Source: Clostridium disporicum (GTDB taxonomy: Bacteria > Bacillota > Clostridia > Clostridiales > Clostridiaceae). Taken from it: DNA of 64,000 nucleotides. The notes beneath the pieces were generated by a model, which saw only the letters and a program-made list of their open reading frames with translations, was not told where the DNA came from and made no database searches. Numbering within the stretch: the stretch's first letter is position 1; every line of letters starts with the position of its first letter. The DNA lies in the NCBI RefSeq assembly GCF_001405015.1, contig NZ_CYZX01000005.1, forward strand, positions 62,001 through 126,000, read 5' to 3'. Of this stretch, positions 53,082 through 61,571 are shown one piece after another. A program made the position numbers and the translations under genes.

Positions 53082-54452
53082 TTAATTGATATAAATTTTT
53101 CTATCATTATCACATAAGATTTCTATATTTTTACCTTCCCTTGTTTTTGTCTTTAATAGTACTTTTCTTCCCCATAGATCAAATAAATACTTTAATGTCT
53201 CTTTAGCATATAAAAGTTCTAGTTCTCTTCCATCAAATACATGTTCTAATGTTAAAGTACCATCTTTTCTGTCTAAGTCAACAATTCTGATATATGGTAT
53301 TCCACCTACTCCACAAGTAGATGATAATGTATCTCTTATAATCTTCCATCCTTCATCATCAGAAACTTCTTCGATTACAAAATCAAAGCTCTTTTTAGCA
53401 TATTGGAACAAATTCAATTCATTACATAAATCTTGTGTTAAATATTTTCTTAAGAATGAATTATCTCTTTCTAGACTTCTAACCTCAAAAAGCTTTTCTC
53501 TTCCATATCTCTTTTCAATATCTTGGAATATCTTAAATCCCATATAATAAGGGTTAAGTCCACCAAGTATAGGAGCTATTACATCATTGTGTCTTTTTAA
53601 GAATTCAAAATGAAGTCCTTCTGGTAATTCCAAAGAATTTAAAATTGTGTAGTGCCAATAGCTTGCCCATCCCTCATTCATTATCTTAGTTTCTATTTGT
53701 GGCATAAAATATTCAGTTTCTCTCTTAACTATTTTTAATACAGTCTTTTCCCATTCTTCTAGATATCCATATTTAATTATAAATCCTATAACATCATCAC
53801 AAGGTTCAAGTGGTATTTTATTTAAATCAGGAAGTTCTATTTCTTCATCTTGGTCTAAAACATATCTACCTTCAATCTTTCTATTATACTCATTCATTAG
53901 ATTAGCTTTTATTTCTTCCTGACTTAACTCCTTAACACCTACTACTCTTGGTATTTGAAACTTTAATGCATGAGCTGCATCTAATATCTTTTCTACCTTT
54001 GCATATCCTATATTAGGATCATTAACATATCCTCTTATTATTTCAGCATCTAGCTTAAACATCTCTAAAGTATAATAAGCCTTAGTTCCTTCTTTAAATA
54101 ATCTATTATTTTTGAAGAAATCATTATGACCATATACGTGTGCCATTGTTAGTATTTGTAATAATAATGAATTTTCTCTCATCAAATATGCTAAGCATGG
54201 GTCTGAATTAATAACCATCTCATATGGTAATCCAGTTAAATTAAGAGAATATAATGTTTTGTTTTTTTCGTATGCTTTTCCATAGCTCCAATGTGGATAT
54301 TTAGAGGGCATACCTACGTATGCCTCATATCCAATCATTTCATTATATCCAATTATCTCAAATTCTTGAGGATAATAGTCTAAACCAAAGCTTTTAGCTT
54401 TTTCTTCTATTTTTACATTCCATTCTTGTAAATCATTTAAATTATACTCCAT
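53082..54452 (-). CDS. spoVR: SpoVR family sporulation protein
   Basis: A 456-residue cytoplasmic protein of the SpoVR family, involved in spore cortex formation in Bacillus; biochemical role unknown. Family features: LAYLMRENSLLLQILTMAHVYGHNDFFKNN, with His-rich helices, and NEGWASYWHYTI, which resembles a metal-site helix. Its ATG overlaps the yhbH stop by 11 bp, and AAGGAGGG lies before it. The prkA-yhbH-spoVR order matches the conserved operon of spore formers and of stress clusters (yeaG-yeaH-ycgB) in enterobacteria. Confidence 0.94.
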   Translation of the reverse strand: MEYNLNDLQEWNVKIEEKAKSFGLDYYPQEFEIIGYNEMIGYEAYVGMPSKYPHWSYGKAYEKNKTLYSLNLTGLPYEMVINSDPCLAYLMRENSLLLQILTMAHVYGHNDFFKNNRLFKEGTKAYYTLEMFKLDAEIIRGYVNDPNIGYAKVEKILDAAHALKFQIPRVVGVKELSQEEIKANLMNEYNRKIEGRYVLDQDEEIELPDLNKIPLEPCDDVIGFIIKYGYLEEWEKTVLKIVKRETEYFMPQIETKIMNEGWASYWHYTILNSLELPEGLHFEFLKRHNDVIAPILGGLNPYYMGFKIFQDIEKRYGREKLFEVRSLERDNSFLRKYLTQDLCNELNLFQYAKKSFDFVIEEVSDDEGWKIIRDTLSSTCGVGGIPYIRIVDLDRKDGTLTLEHVFDGRELELLYAKETLKYLFDLWGRKVLLKTKTREGKNIEILCDNDRKIYIN

Positions 54453-55626
54453 CGTTTCCCTCCTTAAGCTCCTTACTAAGCATTATCTTTAAAGCATCCC
54501 AAAGATTTTTCTTTTCCTTAATTATTACAGATACAAAGTTCTTTTCATGTATCTCTTTATTAAAACGATAATACATAGTAGTTGAATAAGTTGATGGTAA
54601 AAGTTCAGCATATCCAAACATATTACTTATTTCACATAAATTTTTAACTGCATTTATTGCTCTTTCATTATCCTCTGACCAGTTATCACCATCACTAGCA
54701 TATATAGGATATATATTCCATACCTCTGGAGAATACTTCTCTTCAATTATCTTTAATGCCAAATTTAATCCACTAGATATATAAGTTCCTCCTGATTCAG
54801 CTTTATGGAAAAATTCATATTCATTTACGTTCTTAGCCACAGTAGTATGTGAAATAAACTCAAAAGCTATATTATTATATTTTCTTTTTATAAATCTAGA
54901 AAGTACAAAGAAGAATGACCTTGCAAGATATTTTTTAGTAGTATCCATAGACCCAGATACGTCCATTATAAATATTAAAACTGCATTACTTTCCTTTTTA
55001 GGTTTCTTTTTAACTTTGTAATACCTTAAATCATCTTCTCTAAATGGGAATCTTTCTAACTCCTGATCTATACCACTTTCCATTAAAGCTCTCTTCTTAC
55101 CTTGTTTTCTTGCTGTCTTAGACATAACAGTCTTTTTCTTTGCCAACCTTGGTCGTATTCCGTACTTTTGATACCCACGCTTCCTTGAAGCACTTTCTGT
55201 TAAAACTTCTGAAAACTTCTTTCTATCTAGATTAGGCAAGTCTAAATCTTCTACTATATAATCTAATAATTCTTCCATAGTGATTTCTGTTTCATAAATA
55301 TCATCACCTTCGCCTTGCCCTGCTCCTTTATTTCCTTTTTTTCCACTACCATCTGCTGAGCCGACTTTATCCCCTCTTTTTTCTTCACCAGTACCAGATG
55401 CTACTCCAGTACTATTTTTACCAAAAATAAATTGATACTCTTTAATTCCTCTAATAGGTATTTTAAACTTCTTATTTTTAGTTTCACCTACTATACTTTC
55501 CTCTGATAATATGTCGCCAATATTTTCTTTTATAGACTTCTCTACTAATTGTCTGTGTCTTCTTCTATCTTCTATACTTCTATCGTGTTCAATAGGATTA
55601 TCGCTATTATCTCTAAAGATTGCCAT
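54442..55626 (-). CDS. yhbH: YhbH/DUF444 sporulation protein
   Basis: A 394-residue protein of the DUF444 family. The C-terminal half is von-Willebrand-A-like, with a MIDAS motif in FIMDVSGSMD; a central low-complexity linker is rich in Gly and Lys. It is thought to work with the PrkA kinase. I start at the ATG at 55626 (MAIFRDNSDNP) after GGAAGG; a GTG six codons upstream overlaps that site. It lies 5 bp after prkA and overlaps spoVR. Confidence 0.93.
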   Translation of the reverse strand: MAIFRDNSDNPIEHDRSIEDRRRHRQLVEKSIKENIGDILSEESIVGETKNKKFKIPIRGIKEYQFIFGKNSTGVASGTGEEKRGDKVGSADGSGKKGNKGAGQGEGDDIYETEITMEELLDYIVEDLDLPNLDRKKFSEVLTESASRKRGYQKYGIRPRLAKKKTVMSKTARKQGKKRALMESGIDQELERFPFREDDLRYYKVKKKPKKESNAVLIFIMDVSGSMDTTKKYLARSFFFVLSRFIKRKYNNIAFEFISHTTVAKNVNEYEFFHKAESGGTYISSGLNLALKIIEEKYSPEVWNIYPIYASDGDNWSEDNERAINAVKNLCEISNMFGYAELLPSTYSTTMYYRFNKEIHEKNFVSVIIKEKKNLWDALKIMLSKELKEGNDGV

Positions 55627-55631
55627 AGCTA

Positions 55632-57554
55632 TCAATCCTTCCACAAATTATTGGCAGCATATTTTAAGATTACATCACAGCAGTGTAAGCAGTATCCATT
55701 ATTTTGCATTTCTTCTACCATCGCGTTGTATTTTTCAGCTTGCTCAGTATCTCTAACTCTTGACTTAGTTATAATTCTTGATAAATCTTTTACTGATGCC
55801 ATAAGTTTCTTTTCGATAGCTTCTTTTAATGGCTCATAAGAAGTATAGTCTATCTTTGATCCATTTCTAACTAAGTAGAACATATATGATGTTACATCTG
55901 CTCTAAAGCCCTTAGCTGATGCTTCAGATACTCCAATTTGCTCTTCTATGCTTCTCATAAAATCTTCATCTGGATTTAATTCCTCTCCAGTTGAAGCATC
56001 TTTGATTTTTGTCTTATTAACAAAAGCTTCTGCATTATCTATATAATTATTGAATAAACTTTCAGCTTGTTCTCTAAATGAATGTATAAATGCCTTAGTA
56101 ATTTCTTTTTCAAGAATCTTATTATATTCTTTTCTTATTGTATCTTGAATAAATGCAAGATATCTCTTCTTATCTTCAGCTGCAATATCAAGTTCCTTAA
56201 TAGATTTTATTATGCTTTCCATTATGCTTAACGGATTTATACAATCATATTCTGAATTTGATAAAGCATTATCTATAGCTTTAACTATAAATCTTGTACT
56301 GATACCTTTCATTCCTTCATAAGGACCAGCTTCTTCTCTAAGTTCACTAATATCAATTCGTTTTGTTGTTCCTTTTTCAACTAAATCTTCACCATTATAA
56401 ATCTTTAACTTAGTTATAGGGTCAACCTTAGCTGATGGAGTTAATCTTGAAAGTATAGCAAACATTGCTGCAATTTCAATAGTGTGTGGTGCAATATGAG
56501 CTTTAAAGTTACTCTTATTTAATATCTTTTCATATATTTTCACTTCTTCTGCAAGCTCTAAGCAGTAAGGTACTTCTACCTTAACTATTCTGTCTAAAAT
56601 AGCTTCATTAGTATGGTCTGATTTAAACCTATTCCACTCAGCTTCATTAGAGTGAGCTATTATAAGACCATCAAAATAAATCATTGATCCTTTACCAGGT
56701 GATGGTATAGATTTTTCTTGAGTAGCTGTTATTATAGTATGAAGATATTCAACATCATTTTTAAATACTTCTATAAATTCAACTAATCCTCTATTACCAA
56801 CGTTAAATGCACCGTTTAATGAGAATATTCTAGGGTCATCTTCTGGATAAATATCCATCTTAGAGATATCTATAGCTCCAGTAAGTATTGAAGTATCTTG
56901 GTTATTAGGGTCTACAGGTGGTACTACCCCTATACCTTTTCTTGAACGAATAGAAAATCCTGTTGTTTCTACTGGAACATTCTCATATTCACCATTATAT
57001 TCATTCAATAATTTATACTTACATATTGGACATAAGTCTCCTTCAATTTGAACACCTAATAATTCGTTAAATTTTGGTCTTAAATGATTTGGCACTAGGT
57101 GTAAAGGTTCTTCATGCATTGGACAACCTTTGATTGCATATATAGGTTCACATTGAACTAATGCATTTTTCAAAGCTTCTACTAATGAAGATTTACCTGC
57201 TCCAACAGGACCTACAAGATATAATACTTGTCTAGATTCTTCACCTTTCATTGATGCAGAATGTAGGTAATTTACTATCTTCATAATTACATTATCAATA
57301 CCAAAAAATTCATCTCTAAAGAATCCATATTTCTTTATGGTTTCGTTTCCGTATATTTTCTTTATTCTAGGGTTCTCTTCTCCCTTTAAAGTTTCAACTC
57401 CTTTACTCATAATAGTGTCATATATTCTCTTATGAGCAAGCTTAGCTACATCAGGATTTTCTCTTAGTATTTCCAAGTAATCTAGAAATGTGCCTTCAAA
57501 CTTATCTCCATTTCTGCTTTCTCTATCTGTACGAATAAATTCCTTAAAATCCAT
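55632..57554 (-). CDS. prkA: Serine protein kinase PrkA
   Basis: AAA+-type protein of 640 residues first described as a serine kinase and later, in Bacillus, as an ATP-dependent protease-like factor needed for sporulation. Walker A YLVGPVGAGKSSLVEAL (near 110) and Walker B IYFDGLIIAHSNEAEW are present; the C-terminal PrkA domain starts near 400. Two CxxC-type pairs (CPMHEE, CPICKY) lie in an inserted zinc-ribbon-like segment, and the tail ends YCLHCCDVILKY. AAAGGGGG precedes the ATG. First gene of the sporulation operon. Confidence 0.94.
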   Translation of the reverse strand: MDFKEFIRTDRESRNGDKFEGTFLDYLEILRENPDVAKLAHKRIYDTIMSKGVETLKGEENPRIKKIYGNETIKKYGFFRDEFFGIDNVIMKIVNYLHSASMKGEESRQVLYLVGPVGAGKSSLVEALKNALVQCEPIYAIKGCPMHEEPLHLVPNHLRPKFNELLGVQIEGDLCPICKYKLLNEYNGEYENVPVETTGFSIRSRKGIGVVPPVDPNNQDTSILTGAIDISKMDIYPEDDPRIFSLNGAFNVGNRGLVEFIEVFKNDVEYLHTIITATQEKSIPSPGKGSMIYFDGLIIAHSNEAEWNRFKSDHTNEAILDRIVKVEVPYCLELAEEVKIYEKILNKSNFKAHIAPHTIEIAAMFAILSRLTPSAKVDPITKLKIYNGEDLVEKGTTKRIDISELREEAGPYEGMKGISTRFIVKAIDNALSNSEYDCINPLSIMESIIKSIKELDIAAEDKKRYLAFIQDTIRKEYNKILEKEITKAFIHSFREQAESLFNNYIDNAEAFVNKTKIKDASTGEELNPDEDFMRSIEEQIGVSEASAKGFRADVTSYMFYLVRNGSKIDYTSYEPLKEAIEKKLMASVKDLSRIITKSRVRDTEQAEKYNAMVEEMQNNGYCLHCCDVILKYAANNLWKD

Positions 57555-57576
57555 AACTACTCCCCCTTTATAATTT

Positions 57577-57607
57577 AGTATATTATTGTCTTGAATATAT
57601 ATATGAC
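57577..57607 (-). promoter_or_regulatory. Candidate sigma-E-like promoter of prkA
   Basis: On the minus strand: GTCATAT (57601-57607), a 16-base spacer, then AATATACT (57577-57584), resembling the mother-cell sigma-E form (-35 with ATA, -10 CATA-like). The match is loose. A mother-cell promoter is expected from what is known of this operon. Confidence 0.25.
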
Positions 57608-57644
57608 TATTTTTTATATTAAAATGACTACATATTATTTAAAT

Positions 57645-57688
57645 AAAAAAAGGTTAGGAATTATTTTCTCAATTCCTAACCTTTTTTT
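57645..57688 (-). terminator. Terminator of recQ
   Basis: Stem AAAAAAAGGTTAGGAATT with AATTCCTAACCTTTTTTT, 29 bp past the recQ stop. Both flanks suit bidirectional use. Confidence 0.88.
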
Positions 57689-57716
57689 ATCTATTATTTA
57701 ATTCTTTTAAAATATT

Positions 57717-59483
57717 TTATTGCACCTTTTCGTGCCTCATCAAATCTAACAATTCTTCACCATACTTTTCAAACTTCTTCTCACCCATACCTCTTATAGA
57801 TAATAACTCTTCTTTATTTTTAGGATGTTTGTTAGTAATTTCTATTAATGTTGAATCAGAAAAAATTATATATGGCTTAATTCCTTCTTTCATAGCTCTA
57901 TCTTTTCTCCATAGTCTAAGACTATCAAATAATTCTTTGTTTAAAATCTTAACCTCTAAATCATCACTTAGTTTGCATATTACCTTTAATCCTGATTTTA
58001 ATACCTTATAAGATTTATCGTTAAGCTTTAGCATAGAATATGTTCCTTCTTTTAAGTCAACATAGCCAAGTTCTAAAAGAGTTTTTATCAAATCTCTTAT
58101 AAATTTACTGCTATAATCTTTCATTATTCCATAAGTAGTTAATTTATTTAATCCATCACTAGCTATTTTAGGCCCACTCATTCCTCTTAATACATCTACT
58201 AAGACAGAAATACCATACTTCTCCCTACTTCTATAAACACAAGAAAGTATCTTTTGAGCTTCTATTGTATAATCTCTAAGCTCCTCATTATTTAAACAAT
58301 TGCTACAGCTATTACAATAACCTCTTACATTTTTCTCACCAAAATAATTCAGTACAAAAGACCTATAGCATTCTTTACTTTCACAAAGGTCTATCATTCT
58401 TTGAAGTTTCGATATCTCAACTTCCTTTCTATTAAGAGACGCTGTAGTATAAATTAAATATTCTAAAGTTCTTATATCACTTCTATTAAATAATAAATAA
58501 CATTTAGAAATATCACCATCTCTTCCTGCTCTTCCTATTTCTTGATAATAACTTTCTATATTTTTAGGAATAGTAAAATGCACGATATATCTTACATTAG
58601 GTTTATCTATTCCCATTCCAAAAGCATTAGTAGCTATCATTACATTTATATTTTCTTTAAGAAATTCCTCTTGATAATATACCTTTTCATTATCTTTTAA
58701 TCCTCCATGATATTTACCTACCTCATATCCTAAATCTTTAAGATAATAATAAAGATTATCTACCTCTTTTCTTGTAGCACAATAAATTATCCCTGCATTA
58801 TCTTCATTTTCTCGTATAATATCTTTTACAAACTCTAATTTATCCTCTTCAATATGTACACTTATAATAAGATTATCTCTATCAAAACTACCAAGATATT
58901 TATATGGATTTCTTAAATCTAAAAGCTTTATTATATCTTCTCTAACTACTTCTGTTGCAGTTGCTGTAAAAGCCGTTATTACCGGTCTATTAGGTAAACT
59001 ATTTATAAATGGCGCTATTTCCCTATAGCTCTTTCTAAAATCATGCCCCCATAAAGATACACAATGTGCTTCATCTATAGCTATTTGACTTATCTTCAAT
59101 CTTCTTAATTGCTTTTTAAAAAAATCATTTTCTAATCGCTCTGGTGCTATATATAATAATTTTACCTCTCCACTTTTACACTTTAAAATTATGTTATCTA
59201 TCTCTTCTAAACTTTGACTACTATTTATGTACTGTGCCGGTATTCCATTATAATCTAAACTATCAACTTGGTCTTTCATAAGTGCAATAAGAGGTGAAAT
59301 AACTATTGTCATACCCTTAAATATAACTGCTGGTATCTGATAGCATATTGATTTTCCTCCACCAGTAGGTAAAACTCCAAAACTATCTCTACCCTTTAAA
59401 ATATTAGTAATTATCTCATACTGCCCTTCCCTAAAAGAACTATAACCGTAATACCTTTTTAAAGCCTCAAATACAACATTCAT
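57717..59483 (-). CDS. recQ: ATP-dependent DNA helicase RecQ
   Basis: 3'-5' DNA helicase for recombination and stalled-fork repair; 588 residues. Helicase motif I LPTGGGKSICYQIP (38-51), motif II AIDEAHCVSLWGHDFR, motif VI YQEIGRAGRDG, the zinc-binding region CYRSFVLNYF...GYCNSCSNCLN, the RQC winged helix, and a C-terminal HRDC domain (LRLWRKDRAMKEG...LLSIRGMGEKK) are present. AAAGGGGTGAT precedes the ATG. Single gene. Confidence 0.95.
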   Translation of the reverse strand: MNVVFEALKRYYGYSSFREGQYEIITNILKGRDSFGVLPTGGGKSICYQIPAVIFKGMTIVISPLIALMKDQVDSLDYNGIPAQYINSSQSLEEIDNIILKCKSGEVKLLYIAPERLENDFFKKQLRRLKISQIAIDEAHCVSLWGHDFRKSYREIAPFINSLPNRPVITAFTATATEVVREDIIKLLDLRNPYKYLGSFDRDNLIISVHIEEDKLEFVKDIIRENEDNAGIIYCATRKEVDNLYYYLKDLGYEVGKYHGGLKDNEKVYYQEEFLKENINVMIATNAFGMGIDKPNVRYIVHFTIPKNIESYYQEIGRAGRDGDISKCYLLFNRSDIRTLEYLIYTTASLNRKEVEISKLQRMIDLCESKECYRSFVLNYFGEKNVRGYCNSCSNCLNNEELRDYTIEAQKILSCVYRSREKYGISVLVDVLRGMSGPKIASDGLNKLTTYGIMKDYSSKFIRDLIKTLLELGYVDLKEGTYSMLKLNDKSYKVLKSGLKVICKLSDDLEVKILNKELFDSLRLWRKDRAMKEGIKPYIIFSDSTLIEITNKHPKNKEELLSIRGMGEKKFEKYGEELLDLMRHEKVQ

Positions 59484-59500
59484 ATCATCACCCCTTTCTT

Positions 59501-59573
59501 TAGTTAAGAGTTAAAAGTTTATAGTTAATAGTTTCTTACTTTATATTTTAAAATCTGTTCAACAGATTTTTTT
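59501..59573. repeat. Dispersed TTAAGAGTT repeat with hairpin upstream of recQ
   Basis: TAGTTAAGAGTTAAAAGTTT (59501-59520) is similar to the left end of the element at 29967-30095. It is followed by the perfect 9-bp hairpin AAATCTGTT-C-AACAGATTT (59551-59569) and a T-run on the plus strand. A right inverted end is not evident, so this may be a truncated copy. It fills most of the recQ-pentapeptide gap. Confidence 0.5.
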
Positions 59574-59633
59574 CCTTTAGTATAGAATCACCTCAAATTA
59601 AGTAATAAATTATTATAGTTGAAATGATATTTA

Positions 59634-60278
59634 TTACTTGATTTTAAGTCCCATTAATCTTGTTAAGTCTAATCCTTGCATTGCTGTTACTGTAGCTCCA
59701 TATATATTTTCTATATCGACATCTATTCCTTCAATATCACAACTTGTAAAATCTTGTTTTCCTAAGAATGTTTTATTAAAATATCCATTAGTTAAATCAC
59801 ATTCTTCAAAAACTACTTTATCTAGTTTTACTTCTTGAAATACTGCTTCTTTTAAATTAGATTCAATAAAGTTTACATTCTTTATTTTACTAAAAGAGAA
59901 TGTTGCATAACCTCCCATTACATTTTGGAAAGTTGCATCTTTAATAGAACACTCTGAAAAATTAGCACCCATAAGCTTGCAGTTTACAAATTCAACTCTA
60001 TGTAAACCTCCACCAGAAAAAGATACATTAGATAAATCACAATTTTCAAATCTCGAATCTAATAAATCTATTCTAGTAAAATCGCAATCTTCAAATGCTA
60101 CATTTCTAAATATACACGAATCAATAGTAATTCCAACATCATTTTTTTCTCTTATATCTCTATCTTCAATAATTTTATTTTGAATCTTTTCTTCATAAAT
60201 CACTTCATCGTATATATCTTCAATTTCTTCAAAATCATCTATAAACTTAGGCTTTTGAACTTTTATTAACTTAGCCAT
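59634..60278 (-). CDS. Pentapeptide-repeat protein
   Basis: A 214-residue protein with an acidic N-terminal region (about 1-50) and about 25 tandem A(D/N)LxX-type pentapeptides (NVAFEDCDFTRIDLLDSRFE, NVSFSGGGLHRVEFVNCKLM), which should form a right-handed quadrilateral beta-helix. Proteins of this kind can mimic DNA and protect gyrase (Qnr, MfpA) or serve unrelated roles. No glycine loop typical of Qnr was recognised, so no resistance role should be assumed. AGAGGAGA precedes the ATG. Single gene. Confidence 0.85.
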   Translation of the reverse strand: MAKLIKVQKPKFIDDFEEIEDIYDEVIYEEKIQNKIIEDRDIREKNDVGITIDSCIFRNVAFEDCDFTRIDLLDSRFENCDLSNVSFSGGGLHRVEFVNCKLMGANFSECSIKDATFQNVMGGYATFSFSKIKNVNFIESNLKEAVFQEVKLDKVVFEECDLTNGYFNKTFLGKQDFTSCDIEGIDVDIENIYGATVTAMQGLDLTRLMGLKIK

Positions 60279-60397
60279 AATACTCTCCTCTTTAATACCA
60301 AAATATTTATTAAATTAATAATACAACAAATATCTATAATTTTCTTTAAAAATATATTTATTATATAAATTATAACTATTTTTATACTTCTAAATAA

Positions 60398-60444
60398 ATA
60401 AACTACCCATTAAACATTTTAAAATTATTTAAGAGGTAGTTTAT
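60398..60444 (-). terminator. Terminator of galM
   Basis: Stem ATAAACTACC with GGTAGTTTAT and a partly paired AT-rich loop, followed by a short T-rich stretch on the minus strand, 50 bp past the galM stop. Confidence 0.6.
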
Positions 60445-60493
60445 ATTTTTTAAATTTTAGTATTAACTTTTTTATCTAGTAAGTTTTTTAGAT

Positions 60494-61534
60494 TTATTTA
60501 GTCGAAAATTTATATATAGTCTTTTCTTTAAAACTTTCTCCTTCTTTTAATATTACTGATGGGAAATTTGAACACTCTAGTGAGTTTGGGAAATATTGAG
60601 TTTCAAGACATAATCCAGCTCTCTTATTATAAACAGTATTACTCTTTCCGTTCTCTCCATCTAATACATTTCCACTATAAAACTGAACTCCAGGACATGT
60701 AGTATATATTTTCATTTCTATACCACTCTCATCTCCTTCAAGCTCTCCCACATACTTCATATTTTCTTCGGAGTCTAATATAAAGTTATGGTCATATCCT
60801 AATCCATTCTTTAATTGAATGTCTTCATCGTTTATATCTCTTCCTATTTTTTTACCTTCTCTAAAATCAAATGGAGATTCTTCTACATTTAATATATTTC
60901 CTGTTGGTAAGCAATGCTCATCATTTTCAGTATACTTACTTGCATTTAATTTTAACTTATGTCCTAATATATTACCTTTATTTTCACCATTTAAATTAAA
61001 ATAACAATGATTTGTTAAGTTAACTATAGTCTCTCTATCAGTAGTTGCATAATAGCTTATTATTAGTTCACCTTCATCATTAAATTCATATTTCACTTCT
61101 ATACTAAGATTCCCTGGATACCCCTCTTCTAAATGCTTTGAAACTCTAAAAAAAGTTATACTATTTCCATTAATAATATGATCCCAAACATATCTATCAA
61201 ATCCCTTTTTTCCTCCATGAAGATGATTAGGTCCATTATTAATAGCTAATTCATATTTAGTGTCATTTAAAATAAATTTACCTTCTTTTATTCTATTTGC
61301 ATGTCTTCCTATAATAGCTCCTAAATACGATATATTATTTTCATATTCTTCTAAAGTTTTATATCCTAGGCATACATCTACTAAATTTTCATTTTTGTCT
61401 AATACATTTATTGATGTTAATGTACATCCATAATCTAATATTGTAATATACTCTCCTATTTGATTTTCAATCTTAAACTCATGTACTGCGATACCTTCTT
61501 TAGTTATTCCAAACTCTCTTTTTGTTATTCTCAT
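60494..61534 (-). CDS. galM: Aldose 1-epimerase (mutarotase)
   Basis: Interconverts alpha and beta anomers of galactose or glucose in the cytoplasm; 346 residues. The catalytic His lies in VNLTNHCYFNLNG, a second His in NGPNHLHGGKKGFD, the substrate Asp in GLGYDHNFIL, and the catalytic Glu in AGLCLETQYFPNS. AGTGGGGG precedes the ATG. It lies 37 bp after the GH2 glycosidase and is co-transcribed. A mutarotase next to a beta-glycosidase fits release of beta-galactose that must be converted to the alpha form for galactokinase. Confidence 0.94.
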   Translation of the reverse strand: MRITKREFGITKEGIAVHEFKIENQIGEYITILDYGCTLTSINVLDKNENLVDVCLGYKTLEEYENNISYLGAIIGRHANRIKEGKFILNDTKYELAINNGPNHLHGGKKGFDRYVWDHIINGNSITFFRVSKHLEEGYPGNLSIEVKYEFNDEGELIISYYATTDRETIVNLTNHCYFNLNGENKGNILGHKLKLNASKYTENDEHCLPTGNILNVEESPFDFREGKKIGRDINDEDIQLKNGLGYDHNFILDSEENMKYVGELEGDESGIEMKIYTTCPGVQFYSGNVLDGENGKSNTVYNKRAGLCLETQYFPNSLECSNFPSVILKEGESFKEKTIYKFSTK

Positions 61535-61571
61535 TACTATCCCCCACTAAATTATGTTGTTTCTAATATTT

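Noticed and set aside
59551..59573. Hairpin plus T-run as a plus-strand terminator
   Set aside because: No plus-strand gene precedes it; it is better explained as part of the dispersed TTAAGAGT element or a weak 3' hairpin of the pentapeptide gene.
59634..60278. Pentapeptide-repeat protein as a Qnr-type quinolone resistance gene
   Set aside because: It has the fold repeats but lacks recognisable Qnr loops and has an extra acidic N-terminus; resistance cannot be claimed.
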